45,312 bases of DNA from Acidobacteriota bacterium (GTDB lineage Bacteria; Acidobacteriota; Blastocatellia; Pyrinomonadales; Pyrinomonadaceae): contig JAKOVX010000024.1 in the NCBI GenBank assembly GCA_029781855.1, positions 1-45,312 of the forward strand. The letters are read 5' to 3'. The translations under genes and the position numbers were made by a program. The notes under the pieces are model-generated. The model made no database searches, was not told the DNA's origin, and was given only the letters and a program-made list of their open reading frames with translations. Below, piece by piece: positions 34,696-45,100 of the stretch; position 1 is the first letter of the stretch, and every line of letters begins with the position of its first letter.

Positions 34696-35709
34696 ATGAA
34701 GAAAGCAAAGAATATCGTGCTGACGATCACGTGTGCCTTCCTGCTTATGGCTGGCGCCGCGTCGGTCGACGCTCAACAGACGGTTCACCCCGGCATCGTA
34801 CTTTACCAGCAGGGCAAAAACGATGAGGCGATGAGATCGCTGGAAGCGGCGATAAGGTCCAAGGAATACAGAGATGACGCCGAGGTCTGGAACACGCTCG
34901 GACTAGTATATTTTAAGAAAGACGACCAAAAGCAGGCCCGAAAGGCACTGGAAAAGGCGATCAAGCTCGCCCCAAACATTGCGGCATATCACGCCAATCT
35001 GGGATACGTTCTGCTGTTGACCGGAAAGGTCGAGAACGCGCAGTCCGAGGCAGGGACAGCCAGCAGGCTCGATCCGCGCAATACAAACGCATTGTTCATT
35101 CTCGCACGGGTCGATCTGGCGAATGGCGATCTCGACGCCGCCGAAGACCATGCAAAACGGTTGATCGCGATCAACCCGGCAGTCCCGGAGGGTTACCTTT
35201 TGCGGTCGAACATACTCGTGACGCGGCTAGGAAAAAGCGTGACGGCCGGTTGGGACGTTCGCGATGAGATAGGCTTGCTGAAGCAGGCACGTGACGTGCT
35301 CGCCGAAGGTGCGGAGAAATGCAGGTCGCATCCGAATCACCGAGCTATCGATGACGAGGCCGAGGCGATCAGCGCTTTTTACGACCACTTTGCGCGCGAA
35401 AAACCTGAAAAGTTATCCGGGGCGGATACACCGGAACCCGGTGTCACACCACTCAAGATACTTAACAAACCGCACCCGACTTACACCAACGCGGCACGGT
35501 CACGGGGGATCTCGGGTGTTATTAAGTTGGCGGTGATGTTCAGCGCCGACGGCCAGATCAAGTATACGTTGCTGCTGAATCAACTCGGATACGGCCTCGA
35601 CGAATTGGCCGTGAGAGCCGCAATGGGCATCAAATTCGTCCCCCAGACAAAAGACGGAAAACCGGTATCTGTGGTAAGAATGGTCGAATATTCATTCCAA
35701 GTCTATTGA
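34696..35709 (+). CDS. Secreted TPR protein with TonB C-terminal domain
   Basis: 337 residues from ATG 34696. Signal peptide (MKKAKNIVLTITCAFLLMAGAASVDAQ), then TPR units (AEVWNTLGLVYFKKDDQKQARKALEKAIKLAPN, AAYHANLGYVLLLTGKVENAQSEAGTASRLDPR, ALFILARVDLANGDLDAAEDHAKRLIAINP), and a TonB C-terminal domain: NKPHPTYTNAARSRGISGVIKLAVMFSADG, YGLDELAVRAAMGIKFVPQTKDGKPV. This combination is common in Acidobacteriota and probably serves in periplasmic protein interaction, but the partner is unknown. It ends 7 bases into the convergent ybbR-type gene. Confidence 0.88.
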   Translation: MKKAKNIVLTITCAFLLMAGAASVDAQQTVHPGIVLYQQGKNDEAMRSLEAAIRSKEYRDDAEVWNTLGLVYFKKDDQKQARKALEKAIKLAPNIAAYHANLGYVLLLTGKVENAQSEAGTASRLDPRNTNALFILARVDLANGDLDAAEDHAKRLIAINPAVPEGYLLRSNILVTRLGKSVTAGWDVRDEIGLLKQARDVLAEGAEKCRSHPNHRAIDDEAEAISAFYDHFAREKPEKLSGADTPEPGVTPLKILNKPHPTYTNAARSRGISGVIKLAVMFSADGQIKYTLLLNQLGYGLDELAVRAAMGIKFVPQTKDGKPVSVVRMVEYSFQVY

Positions 35710-36650
35710 CCCGGCGCCTTGATCTTGCGAACGTCGACGGAGTCCTGGAGTTCGGCCGGAAGGCTAAGCTGGGGCGTTTCCTGTCCGTTGTCGGTTTTGA
35801 CCATTTCGACCTTCAGTGTATCGGGGCGAATCGTCTCAAGAACGGTTTTCGGCCCGTAGAGCGTAACGACGGCCTTCCTGCCTACACCACCCGCGACCGA
35901 AACGGTCATCGTCTTTTCAACGCGCTTTTCGCCTATCTTGACCGTCACGTCGACGACGGTATCGGAGACTGTCGTATTTTCGGCCGCGACGGTAATGCGG
36001 ACCTGCCGGGCGACAAAATCGGAACTACGTCCATCGATCGATATCGGCTCGGTCGAGGCTGACTGCATGTTTCGGAGAACGCTGACCGGCCCGCGGATAC
36101 GTACTGTTCGCGGTGTAACCACGGACGGGCCGTAAAGCTCGAAACCCGGTGCCGGCGTGCCCTGAATATTTGGGACGACCGGCAATTCGACCTCTTCCAC
36201 CAGTTCGAGTGTTACAGCGATCCGGCGGGGCTGCACCTCATCTAGTTTCATTCCCTGCGGCAGTTCGGGGATCGAAACGTTTTGCGGTGAGAGCGACACC
36301 ACGCGCTCGCCAGGCTGAACGTCAGAGAGATCGAGCGAGGCTACGAGATCTTTGCCTGAGAGCGACTTCAGCTTTCGTTCGTCGCCGCTCACGACGATAT
36401 CCACCTCAGGGATCAGGTTGTTTGTGACCTTGACGTTGTTGGCGATGTTGGGAATTAGCTGAACGGTCAGCCGTTTGGTCGAATTTGTCGTCAGGCCGGT
36501 TACGCCGAGCCAGAGCCCGATGGTGATGGCGAGAGCGATCAGCTTGAGCAGCCAATCTTCGAGAAATATCTTACGGACGATATTGCGCAATACGCGCTGT
36601 GTGGTATCGCTTCCGTTTGATTTATCGCTTCCTGACAACATTTGGATCAA
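35703..36650 (-). CDS. cdaR: YbbR-domain protein, CdaA regulator
   Basis: 315 residues with a single N-terminal membrane anchor (WLLKLIALAITIGLWLGVTG) and several YbbR repeats outside: VDIVVSGDERKLKSLSGKDLVASLDLSDVQPG, VPNIQGTPAPGFELYGPSVVTPRTVRIRG, KAVVTLYGPKTVLETI. CdaR proteins bind and modulate the diadenylate cyclase CdaA. It overlaps the end of cdaA by 4 bases, so translation is coupled; M4 of the reading frame is an alternative start. The gene name follows the family and the context. Confidence 0.9.
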   Translation of the reverse strand: MIQMLSGSDKSNGSDTTQRVLRNIVRKIFLEDWLLKLIALAITIGLWLGVTGLTTNSTKRLTVQLIPNIANNVKVTNNLIPEVDIVVSGDERKLKSLSGKDLVASLDLSDVQPGERVVSLSPQNVSIPELPQGMKLDEVQPRRIAVTLELVEEVELPVVPNIQGTPAPGFELYGPSVVTPRTVRIRGPVSVLRNMQSASTEPISIDGRSSDFVARQVRITVAAENTTVSDTVVDVTVKIGEKRVEKTMTVSVAGGVGRKAVVTLYGPKTVLETIRPDTLKVEMVKTDNGQETPQLSLPAELQDSVDVRKIKAPGQ

Positions 36651-37492
36651 ATTTGACTGGTGGTCACCTCGGACTCGACTTCGCTCACAGCCTTAGTCTT
36701 TTCGATGCGTTTCTGCACCAGCGGGATCTCCATCGCGTCGAGCAGGAGCCTCCGCAACGCGGTCGTATCGAGATTGCGCCAGACCTTGCCCGCCTCGACG
36801 TAGGTGATCGAACCCGTTTCCTCCGAAACGACAAGCGAGATCGCGTCGCTGCCCTCGGTGATGCCGATGGCCGCGCGGTGCCGGGTGCCGAGTTCGCGTG
36901 AGATCTCGGGGTTCTTGGTCAGCGGCAAAAATACCGACGCCGCGGCGAGGCGTTCGTTTTGGATTATCACCGCACCGTCGTGCAGCGGTGTCGTTGGGTT
37001 GAATATCGTCACCAACAGGTCGTAGCTGATACGTGCGTCGAGCTGGACTCCGGCGTCGATGAAATTGCGTAGGCCGATATTTCGCTCGATTACGATGAGG
37101 GCACCGGTCTTTTCCGAAGCCAGTGTCGTTACGGCGAGAACGATCTCATCGTAGACACTACCGCCGAACTGGCCCCGCTGGCGTTTCAATATCGGAAACC
37201 GAAGCCGGTTGGCAAAATAGATCAACGCCTGCCGTATCTCGGATTGGAACAGGACGATGATCGCGATACCGATGTAGACGACGGCGTAGCGAAGGACGAA
37301 TTCGAGCGTCGAAAGCCCCTCGGTTGACGCGATCCAATAGAGCAATCCGAGCAGGACCATTCCGACGACCGTCGGCACCGCCCGCGTCCCGCGAAGCAGC
37401 TTAAGTACAACATACACAATAATAAACACGAGCGTAATGTCGATGACATTTCGCAGCCCGTTTATTGTCGGCATGTAATCATTCAGCTGCAT
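36647..37492 (-). CDS. cdaA: Diadenylate cyclase CdaA (DacA)
   Basis: 281 residues. Three membrane segments in residues 15-90, then the DAC domain with ALIVIERNIGLRNFIDAGV, the catalytic DGA motif in PLHDGAVII (residues 172-174) and the RHR motif in LGTRHRAAIG (204-206), ending in VVSEETGSITYVEAGK. It condenses two ATP to c-di-AMP, which controls potassium and osmotic homeostasis and cell wall integrity. The gene forms an operon with cdaR; 173 bases separate it from the end of mreB, in which a terminator lies. Confidence 0.96.
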   Translation of the reverse strand: MQLNDYMPTINGLRNVIDITLVFIIVYVVLKLLRGTRAVPTVVGMVLLGLLYWIASTEGLSTLEFVLRYAVVYIGIAIIVLFQSEIRQALIYFANRLRFPILKRQRGQFGGSVYDEIVLAVTTLASEKTGALIVIERNIGLRNFIDAGVQLDARISYDLLVTIFNPTTPLHDGAVIIQNERLAAASVFLPLTKNPEISRELGTRHRAAIGITEGSDAISLVVSEETGSITYVEAGKVWRNLDTTALRRLLLDAMEIPLVQKRIEKTKAVSEVESEVTTSQI

Positions 37493-37601
37493 TTTTCGAA
37501 AGTATTCCCGGCCAGATCATACAAATAATAACGTCGTAAAGCATAACATAGTTCGCCGTTCGGGCTTTGCCGCGACGGGGAGCATGGGCCGCCCCAAGCA
37601 C

Positions 37602-37629
37602 AAAAAACCGCGGACCAGACGCTCCGCGG
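37602..37629 (-). terminator. Rho-independent terminator of mreB
   Basis: On the minus strand CCGCGGA-GCGTCTGG-TCCGCGG (37629-37608) is followed by six T. It lies 37 bases after the mreB stop. Confidence 0.9.
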
Positions 37630-37665
37630 AAAACATATCGAACGGAAAATTATCAGAACCCGGAA

Positions 37666-38727
37666 TTAGATCTCGGCGTTCTGGAGCACGCTGAGTTCGT
37701 TCAGCGTGACCCGTTCCAGAAGTTTCTGATCGTCGAACATCTTGACCAGGCCATTGACCGTCGCATATCGAGGTTCGTCGGCCACGGTGACGGCGAGGTT
37801 TATAAAGGAGCGCATATATTGGTCGATGCCCTCGAGCAGAGCGCCGCCGCCGGTCAGGATCACACCGCGATCATATATGTCGGCAGCAACCTCAGGCCGC
37901 AATTCAGTAAGCGTGTCTTTGACGCGAATGGCGATCCGGCGAACGATCGCTTCGACGATCGCGTACATTTCACCCGCCGTTACCTCGACCGCCGCCGGAC
38001 TGCCGGTCTGGACGTCGCGGCCGCGAACCTCCATCGACCTTGAAATATCGTCGGGCAGATAGGCGGACGAGAATTTTGTCTTGAGCAGTTCGGTGGTTTC
38101 CTCGCCGACCTGCAGGCCGCGATGGCGACGCAGGTGGGTCGCAAGGCTCTCGTTTATTTCGTTGCCGCCGTATCGCTCCGAGGTCGACTGCACAACCGAA
38201 CCCTTGGCAACTATGGCAATGTTGGTCGTGCCGGCACCAATATCGACGATCGCCGATGCCCGTTTATCCGTGGGCAGGACGCCGGCGCCGAACGCCGCGG
38301 CAAGTCCCTCTTCCATCATGTAGACCTTGCCGATGCCGGCGTCGTCGGCGGCATTCAGCAGGGCACGCTGTTCGACGTGGGTAACGTCGGAGACCAGGCT
38401 CATGACCGCCTGGATCGAGATGTTCGAGCCGCCCGTTTTTGCCTTTTTGACAAAGTGGGCAAGCATCTTTTTGGTGCGTTCAAAATCGGCAACGACGCCG
38501 CCGATGAGCGGGGCCTTGACGACCACGTCCCTGCCTTCGCGGCCGGCCATATCAGCGGCTTCCTGGCCGTAGGCAACGATCTCCTCGGTGGTCTCATTGA
38601 TCGCGACCAGCGACGGTTCGTCAAGCACAACTCCACGGCCCTTGACGGCAATGATCGTACTTGCCGTTCCAAGGTCGATCGCCATCGAGTCGGTGACTAG
38701 TTTTTTCAGGGACGAGATCTTTAACAT
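37666..38727 (-). CDS. mreB: Rod shape-determining protein MreB
   Basis: 353 residues, the standard length. Actin-fold motifs: phosphate 1 MAIDLGTASTIIAVKGRGVVLDEPS, VAYGQEAADMAGR, the connect region, phosphate 2 SAIVDIGAGTTNIAIVAKG, TSERYGGNEINESL and the adenosine loop VILTGGGALLEGID. MreB polymerises under the membrane and directs lateral wall synthesis. Unlike in many phyla, mreC/mreD are not next to it; neighbours are cdaA on one side and the FHA-cyclase on the other. It has its own terminator. Confidence 0.94.
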   Translation of the reverse strand: MLKISSLKKLVTDSMAIDLGTASTIIAVKGRGVVLDEPSLVAINETTEEIVAYGQEAADMAGREGRDVVVKAPLIGGVVADFERTKKMLAHFVKKAKTGGSNISIQAVMSLVSDVTHVEQRALLNAADDAGIGKVYMMEEGLAAAFGAGVLPTDKRASAIVDIGAGTTNIAIVAKGSVVQSTSERYGGNEINESLATHLRRHRGLQVGEETTELLKTKFSSAYLPDDISRSMEVRGRDVQTGSPAAVEVTAGEMYAIVEAIVRRIAIRVKDTLTELRPEVAADIYDRGVILTGGGALLEGIDQYMRSFINLAVTVADEPRYATVNGLVKMFDDQKLLERVTLNELSVLQNAEI

Positions 38728-38785
38728 AAGAAATCGACTATCTCTGCAAGATTATATGACTAATCCGTCGACTCTGCCAATAAAA

Positions 38786-40531
38786 TCACGACCATCTCAG
38801 TTCGAACAGGTTGATCGGCTGCACCCGATTTTTCACCGGTATCGGCGCCATCTGGGTCATACTAAAGATGTTACCGGCGGCCGCTGCCGTTGCCTCGCTG
38901 ACGAGGATCTGGCCGCCTTTTGCGGCGCCCTCGAGCCGGGATGCCACGTTTACTGTGTCGCCGATCGCCGTATATTCAGAACGCTGGTCGGATCCGACAT
39001 ATCCGATCGTGGCCTCGCCGGTGTGGAGTCCGACGCCGACATTGATCGACGCAAAACCGGCCAGACGCAGCTCCTCGTTGAGAATGATCAACCGCTTTTG
39101 CATTGCGATCGCGGCCCGAACGGCATTCATAGCATCGTTCGGTGTGGCCGTCGGTGCGCCGAAGATCGCCATCAGTCCGTCGCCGATGTACTTATCGAGC
39201 GTGCCGCCGTGTTCGAATATTATCTCGGTCATCGCCGTAAAGTAGCGATTTAGCAGTCCGACGACCTTTTCCGGGTTTTCGTGTTCCGAGAGTGTCGTGA
39301 ACCCTCGGATATCGGCAAAAAGCACTGTTATCGTCTGATTTACACCTCCGAGCCGGAACGAATCGGGATTTTCGAGCAGCTGCTTGACGACATACTCGGG
39401 CATGAAACGGCTGTAATTGGCACGGGCGACCTCTTCGCGGGCGAGACGCGTGTGGGCCCTGACGGTTTCGACCGTAACGGCCGTCTGGGCGGCAACCGCA
39501 CTGATCAACTCGAGATCGTCGGCCGAAAAAGCCGCAAACGGGTCGAGGCGGTCGGCGTATAGAACACCGTGCACGTTCGATTCCGTGATCAGCGGAGCGC
39601 AGATGGTCGAACGAACGCCCTGCGACACGATGGATTCGGCGCCGGAGAATTCGGCGTCGGCCCTGGCGTCCTGCGACAATAACGCCACCTTTTCGCGCAT
39701 CACCTTTTGAGTGATCGTCCGGCTGACGGTCATATTTTCCGTGAGCTTTTCGATCTTTTCGTCGCGTGTCCTGGCACCGATCTGGACGAGGCTGTAATCG
39801 AGGATCTTGCCGTCAATCGTTTCGTCGGCCAGCAAGGCGATCACGCGATCTGCCGGCGTGCCGCGAAAAATCAGGTCAGTCGCCTTTTCGAAGATCGCCT
39901 TTAGATCGAAGACCGTGCCAATGGTCCTGCTCATTTCGTAGAGCAATTCGAGCATACGGGCCTTGCGCCGCAGATCCTTGATCTCTTCGGGGGTCGCATG
40001 GGCGGTCTCGATCGAGAGGTGCGTTTGGCCGCCGATGATCTCATTGGCGGACATTTGGACCATCGTGTGGCCGAGCGGAGCGTCATCGTAGCGAATGCCC
40101 GCCGGCACCGTCGCGGCCGCTACAGGCGAACTTGGCGGCGCATAGGCCGACGACGCAAGGTTCGACGGCAATGCCTCCGAATAATTGACCCTCTGCGGCG
40201 GCTCAGGTGTTGTGACAATTGATCTGAAGGAAAGGCTGCTCTCGCCGATGGTGATCTTGTCGCCGGTCTCGAGATCCTTTTCGAGCTGCGGGCTGCCGTT
40301 GACGTAGACGTGATTGACGCTTCGGGTGACGATGCCATCCTCACGAACTCCGTCAACGAGGATGAATTTACCGCCGACCTCCTCGATATAGGCGTGCTTT
40401 CGGGAAACCCGCCGGTCGTTGAGGACGATGTCATTGTCTTTTGCCCGGCCGATCGTGTAGACGTGGCCGGCGGAGAGGCCAAACTCCCAACTCCTACCCG
40501 TAGGTTCGATGATGCTAAGTATTGCTTCCAC
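38786..40531 (-). CDS. FHA-GAF-adenylate/guanylate cyclase
   Basis: 581 residues from a GTG at 40531; the frame is open to a TTG at 40603 and the choice is uncertain. Domains in order: FHA (about 5-95: GHVYTIGRAKDNDIVLNDRRVSRKHA), a Pro/Ala linker, GAF (about 210-365: LLYEMSRTIGTVFDLKAIFE, RSTICAPLITESNVHGVLYADR), and a class III nucleotide cyclase (about 395-575: ITVLFADIRGFTTLSE, TLDKYIGDGLMAIFGAP, VGVGLHTGEATIGYVGS). Metal-binding Asp residues are present in both FADIR and IGDG. FHA binds phosphothreonine peptides, so kinase signalling may set cAMP (or cGMP) output. It is 58 bases upstream of mreB and could be co-transcribed with it. Confidence 0.92.
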   Translation of the reverse strand: MEAILSIIEPTGRSWEFGLSAGHVYTIGRAKDNDIVLNDRRVSRKHAYIEEVGGKFILVDGVREDGIVTRSVNHVYVNGSPQLEKDLETGDKITIGESSLSFRSIVTTPEPPQRVNYSEALPSNLASSAYAPPSSPVAAATVPAGIRYDDAPLGHTMVQMSANEIIGGQTHLSIETAHATPEEIKDLRRKARMLELLYEMSRTIGTVFDLKAIFEKATDLIFRGTPADRVIALLADETIDGKILDYSLVQIGARTRDEKIEKLTENMTVSRTITQKVMREKVALLSQDARADAEFSGAESIVSQGVRSTICAPLITESNVHGVLYADRLDPFAAFSADDLELISAVAAQTAVTVETVRAHTRLAREEVARANYSRFMPEYVVKQLLENPDSFRLGGVNQTITVLFADIRGFTTLSEHENPEKVVGLLNRYFTAMTEIIFEHGGTLDKYIGDGLMAIFGAPTATPNDAMNAVRAAIAMQKRLIILNEELRLAGFASINVGVGLHTGEATIGYVGSDQRSEYTAIGDTVNVASRLEGAAKGGQILVSEATAAAAGNIFSMTQMAPIPVKNRVQPINLFELRWS

Positions 40532-40612
40532 GTTATTTGCTATTGTAATTCGTGTAACGTCAATTGTGAATACTTGGTTGACATATTCGACGGCGCGTAA
40601 CAATTTACAAGA

Positions 40613-41764
40613 ATGATCTATTTGGACAATAACGCAACGACCCGTATTGCTCCCGAAGTCATCGAGGCTATGCGGCCGTACATGGAGGACGGATACGGTA
40701 ACCCGTCGTCAGCGCATTCACTCGGGCGGGCGGCGAAGTTTGCGGTCGAGGTGGCCCGCGAGAGCGTCGCGGAACTGATCGGTGCGGCGTCGAAGGAAGA
40801 AATAGTCTTTACCGCGACCGGTAGCGAGGCAGACAACTGGGCGATCCTCGGATCGATCGATACGCAGGAAAAACCGCATCTGATCACGTCCAGCATCGAG
40901 CACGGTGCCGTCAGTAAAGTATTCAGATCGCTCGAAGAGCAGGGCTGCCGCGTGACGTGGCTCGACGTCGACGAAAACGGGGCACTCGACATTGACGGCC
41001 TGAAGAATGCGCTCAGCGATCAAACGAAACTCGTGTCACTCATGCTCGCAAATAACGAGACGGGCATTCTGTTCCCCGTAGCCGAGATCAGTGAGATCAT
41101 CAAGGAACATTCGAACGCGTTGTTTCACGTTGACGGTGTGAACGCCGTCGGAAAAGTCCCGATCGATCTCAAATCAACGAAGGTGGACCTCTTTTCGCTG
41201 GCCGGGCATAAATTCTACGGGCCGAAGGGCGTCGGTGCGCTGTATATCCGTTCAGGAGTCGAACTGCCGCCGGTCGTGGTCGGCGGCGGACAGGAACGCG
41301 GGCGCCGTTCGGGGACCGAGGCCGTCCATCAGATCGTCGGCCTCGGAGCTGCTGCCCGTCTGGTGCGGGATATGTCGTCGATCGAGCGGATTCGCGGGCT
41401 GCGCGATCGGCTGGAGTCGCAGGTCCTGAACGGCATTCCAAATACGTACCTTAACGGCACCGCCGAGTCCAACATGCGATTGCCAAACACATCGTCGATC
41501 TCCTTCGCCGGCGTCAATGGCGAGATGCTGATGGCGAGGCTGGACGATCTGGAGGTATGTGTTTCGACCGGATCGGCCTGTCACTCGCAAGACAAAGCGG
41601 CATCAGGCGTTCTACAGGCGATGGATATTCCGTATGAGCGTGCGATGGGCGCGATACGGTTCTCATTCGGCAGATACAATACGGATGCGGAAGTGGACTT
41701 TGTATTGAAGCATTTGCCGGGAATGGTCGCAGATCTAAGGCTCCTCGCGGGAGTTCAAACGTAG
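40613..41764 (+). CDS. Cysteine desulfurase, NifS/IscS class
   Basis: 383 residues. MIYLDNNATTRIAPEVIEAM opens it; HSLGRAAKFAVEVARESVAELIGA, IVFTATGSEADNWAILG, MLANNETGILFPV, FSLAGHKFYGPKGVGALYIR with the PLP lysine (Lys-200), and the active-site cysteine loop STGSACHSQ (Cys-323). It uses PLP to take sulfur from cysteine for Fe-S clusters and tRNA thiolation (see mnmA and ttcA in the window). No iscU or iscA follows, which fits a NifS-like stand-alone gene. The FHA-cyclase is divergent. The next gene begins 26 bases after its stop. Confidence 0.95.
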   Translation: MIYLDNNATTRIAPEVIEAMRPYMEDGYGNPSSAHSLGRAAKFAVEVARESVAELIGAASKEEIVFTATGSEADNWAILGSIDTQEKPHLITSSIEHGAVSKVFRSLEEQGCRVTWLDVDENGALDIDGLKNALSDQTKLVSLMLANNETGILFPVAEISEIIKEHSNALFHVDGVNAVGKVPIDLKSTKVDLFSLAGHKFYGPKGVGALYIRSGVELPPVVVGGGQERGRRSGTEAVHQIVGLGAAARLVRDMSSIERIRGLRDRLESQVLNGIPNTYLNGTAESNMRLPNTSSISFAGVNGEMLMARLDDLEVCVSTGSACHSQDKAASGVLQAMDIPYERAMGAIRFSFGRYNTDAEVDFVLKHLPGMVADLRLLAGVQT

Positions 41765-41790
41765 TGATTTTAGTAATTTACGGAGTAATA

Positions 41791-42171
41791 ATGAAGAATA
41801 AGCTGATCAAATTTGTACTTATGGCGGTCGTTATGTTCGGCATTCACGCCGCTGCATCGAGCGTAATGGCTCAGACGGACGTGATCGTTGGCGGATACAG
41901 TGAACATGCGGTGAGTGATAAGGACGTCGTCAAGGCAGCCGGATTCGCCATCAAGAAAGAGTCAAGCAAGACGGGTACGCATATCAAATTGGTCAAGGTC
42001 GAAAAGGCTGAGACCCAGGTAGTCGCCGGAATGAATTATCGTGTGTGCATGACCGTCAAGGTCGGACGCAAACATCCGTCCTCCAAGTCCGTCACCGCCG
42101 TTGTGTATAAGGACCTGAAGGGCAAGATGTCACTTAGTAATTGGAAAGAAGGGGGCTGTCAGGAACTTTGA
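41791..42171 (+). CDS. Secreted cystatin-like protein
   Basis: 126 residues from ATG 41791 (GGAG about 5 bases upstream; the longer frame from 41764 overlaps the desulfurase stop). A signal peptide is followed by a cystatin-type domain: an N-terminal Gly pair (VGGYSEHAV), an alpha helix (KDVVKAAGFAIKKES) and the cystatin QxVxG loop as QVVAG at about residues 75-79, then MNYRVCMTVKVG and two cysteines (about 85 and 122). Cystatins inhibit C1-type cysteine proteases. The family is common in eukaryotes and occasional in bacteria; inhibitory activity is inference. No terminator precedes it, so read-through from the desulfurase is possible. Confidence 0.72.
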   Translation: MKNKLIKFVLMAVVMFGIHAAASSVMAQTDVIVGGYSEHAVSDKDVVKAAGFAIKKESSKTGTHIKLVKVEKAETQVVAGMNYRVCMTVKVGRKHPSSKSVTAVVYKDLKGKMSLSNWKEGGCQEL

Positions 42172-42181
42172 TCATTCGCTG

Positions 42182-45100
42182 TCAGGCGATCTTGGCGATA
42201 CCGTAACGAGTCAATTTCAGATAGAGTCCGCGGCGGGTGAGCCCAAGTTCGTTGGCGACACGCGAGATGTTCCAGTTGTGTTTGTTCAGCGAGACTTTGA
42301 TGATCTGCATCTCGAGTTCGGTGACAGCCTCCTCGAGTGTTCCGCCCTCGGAAATATTGGCGAAAGGAGAAACGACACCGTCATACGAGGCGATCGGTTT
42401 GACGTTGTCACCGGCGTTGAACGCGGTCATCGGCTGAGTGCTTCGTTTGAGTTCGGGCGAGAGATGGTCGGGCGTGATCACCTCGTTGTCGACCGCACGG
42501 GCAATGATCCGCTGGACCTCGTTGCAGAGCTGACGGACATTTCCCTCCCAATTACATACCATCAGCAGATCGATCGTTTGCGGTGTGAACGTAATGTCGT
42601 GTTTTCCGAATCGCTCCGAGTAATGGTTGATGTAGTAGTTAACGATAGGCGGTATCTCGGAACGGCGTTCACGAAGCGGCGGTACACGCAGGCGGATCAC
42701 ATTTAGCCGGTAATACAGGTCCTCACGGAAGGACCCTTCGGCAACCTTCTCCTCGAGCGGCATGTTCGTCGCAGCAATGATGCGAACGTCCACTTTCATC
42801 GGCCGCTTTTCTCCAAGCGGCTGTATCTCGCCCTCCTGCAAAAAGCGGAGCAGTTTCGGCTGTACGTCCAGCGGCAGATCGCCAACCTCGTCCAGGAAAA
42901 GCGTTCCTCCATCCGCCGTTCGGATCACTCCGGGCGAATCCTGGACAGCGCCGGTGAATGCTCCTTTCTTATAACCAAACAGGTGGCCCTCAGCGAGTTC
43001 CTTTGGAACGGCGGTGCAGTTGAATGGTACGAAGACCTTGTCTTTGCGGTTCGAGAGCGTATGGATGGCGCGTGAGACCAGTTCCTTACCGGTCCCGGAA
43101 TCACCCGTAACGAGGACGGTCACATCAGACGAGCGGATCTTATAAACTTCCTCGACAAGGGCGGTCATCGCCGGCGAAGAGTGTATGAAACCCGGCATCA
43201 GGCTGTTCGACGTGTACGGGCTCGCGTTGGACTCGGTCGGTTGCGATTTGTCCTTTTCGCGAAGGGCAACCACGTCCATTCCCAATTCAACCACGCGGAA
43301 CAGCGGCTGGAGCGAACTTTCGTCGGACAGGACGGCACCGGATTGCGGGTTGATGAGAACGAACGCCGGCAAACCCGCCGTGCAGCGTAGCGGGATCACA
43401 GCAATATTCTTGACCCGCGAAAAGGTCTTGACCTCGTCTTTCTGCTGCGCGTCGATGAGCTTGTTGACCAGCTCATTGCTCTCCTGCGGCGAGTAGCCGT
43501 GCGTGATGAACGGGTAGAGCCGCTTCTGCGCATTTGGTTGGGCGATGATGATCCGTTTCGCGTTGCTCTCCTGCTGGAGGACGGCGACCAGTTCGCGAAA
43601 AAGCAGCTCCCGCGACGCCGTCGCCTCGGCGAGCCGAACGGTCAGAAGCTGCGAGACGACCGAATTGGTCCGCCCGCCGCTGCGCACGCCCGGCTTCGAC
43701 TTTGAATCCTCGCGCTTTTCACGTTCTTGCTTGACGGCGGCGATCGCATCCTTAAGGCCGAGCTTTTTGAAGATATCTTCGGCAGACGTGAGATGGTTGG
43801 CTGCTCTCGGCCCGAGCCGCCGGTCGAGATTTGAGCCCAACAGAAAATGAAGCTGGGCGGTGTGGTAGACGTCCTCGGCGGCCTCGAATATCGTAAGGCT
43901 CCGGTTAAAATGATGGACCGCGAGTTCGGTGTCGTGATCGGCAAGGGCCGCGAGGCCGCGGATCCGCTGTATGTTACCCAGCACGTAGAAATCCGCCGAT
44001 GCATCCGTGTCCTCGATGCCGCGGAGTGTGTTCTCGCATATCTCAATGTCTCCCCTCATTAACTGACTCTCAGCCAGAACGAGGCCGGCCATATTAGCGT
44101 AGTGTTTATCGCCGATAGCGTGTGAAACCTCGATCGTCTCGCGTGCCTTGGCGGTCGCATTCGCGATCCTGCCCTGGGCGAGATAGCAGCGGGCGAGGTT
44201 TCGCATCGACTGGAGCTTATACCATTGGTTCTTGCGCTCTTCGGCCAAGGCGACGGCCTTGGTCAGCATCTTTTCGGCATTGTCGAGCTCACCGCGAAAG
44301 ATCATCAGTTCGCCGAGCGAATCGTAAATTCCGGCAACGTGTACGTGGTTTTCGCGTTCGGCTATCTCGAGGGCCTTTCTGATCATCTGTTCGGCGCGGG
44401 TCCATTCACCGATGAGCATCAGGTTGATGCCCAGGTTGTTGTACGCCATCACGGAATTGAGGGCGTGTTCGGTCCGGTCGAAAAACTCGATCGACCGCTC
44501 GAGGCAGGCGATGCCGTCCTGCGGGCGTCTGAGGAACCAGTACGCTCCGGACATATCCGTGTACAGTTTGCCGAGCATGAACGGCGCCGAGTTTCCGCCG
44601 ATGATCTTGATGCCGAGTTCAAAATACTTGAGGGCTTTTTCGCTGTTTCCCTCCTGGTGATAGCTGATGGCGATCTCGCGGTACGCCTCCGCCATCCCGA
44701 GCCAGTTCCCGTTCCCGCGAAAGTGGTCCAGTGACCGCTGGCCGTAATCGCGGCAGATCGGATATTCGTTCAGCTTTCGGTAAACCCGTGCTAGTCCGAT
44801 ATCGATGCTGCCGGCGAGGTGATGGAGCTCGTTGTCGTTGGCCCGCTGGAGATTTTCCTTTAGGAGCGTGATCGCCTTCGGCTGGTCGGTCAGATTGTTA
44901 TATGCGATCGCGAGCTGTGTCGTTACACGGACCTGAGTTTCGAGGCTAAGCCGGCTGAGATTTTCCTCATCCTCGAATGGCTTCAGGATCTCGAGCGATT
45001 CTTTATAACGGCCGAGTGTCTCAAGCGTGAATGACAGAAGGCGTTTGAGGTTGGCAAAGTCATCCGGCGTGTGATTGAACCCCTCAAGCGCCCGTGTCAG

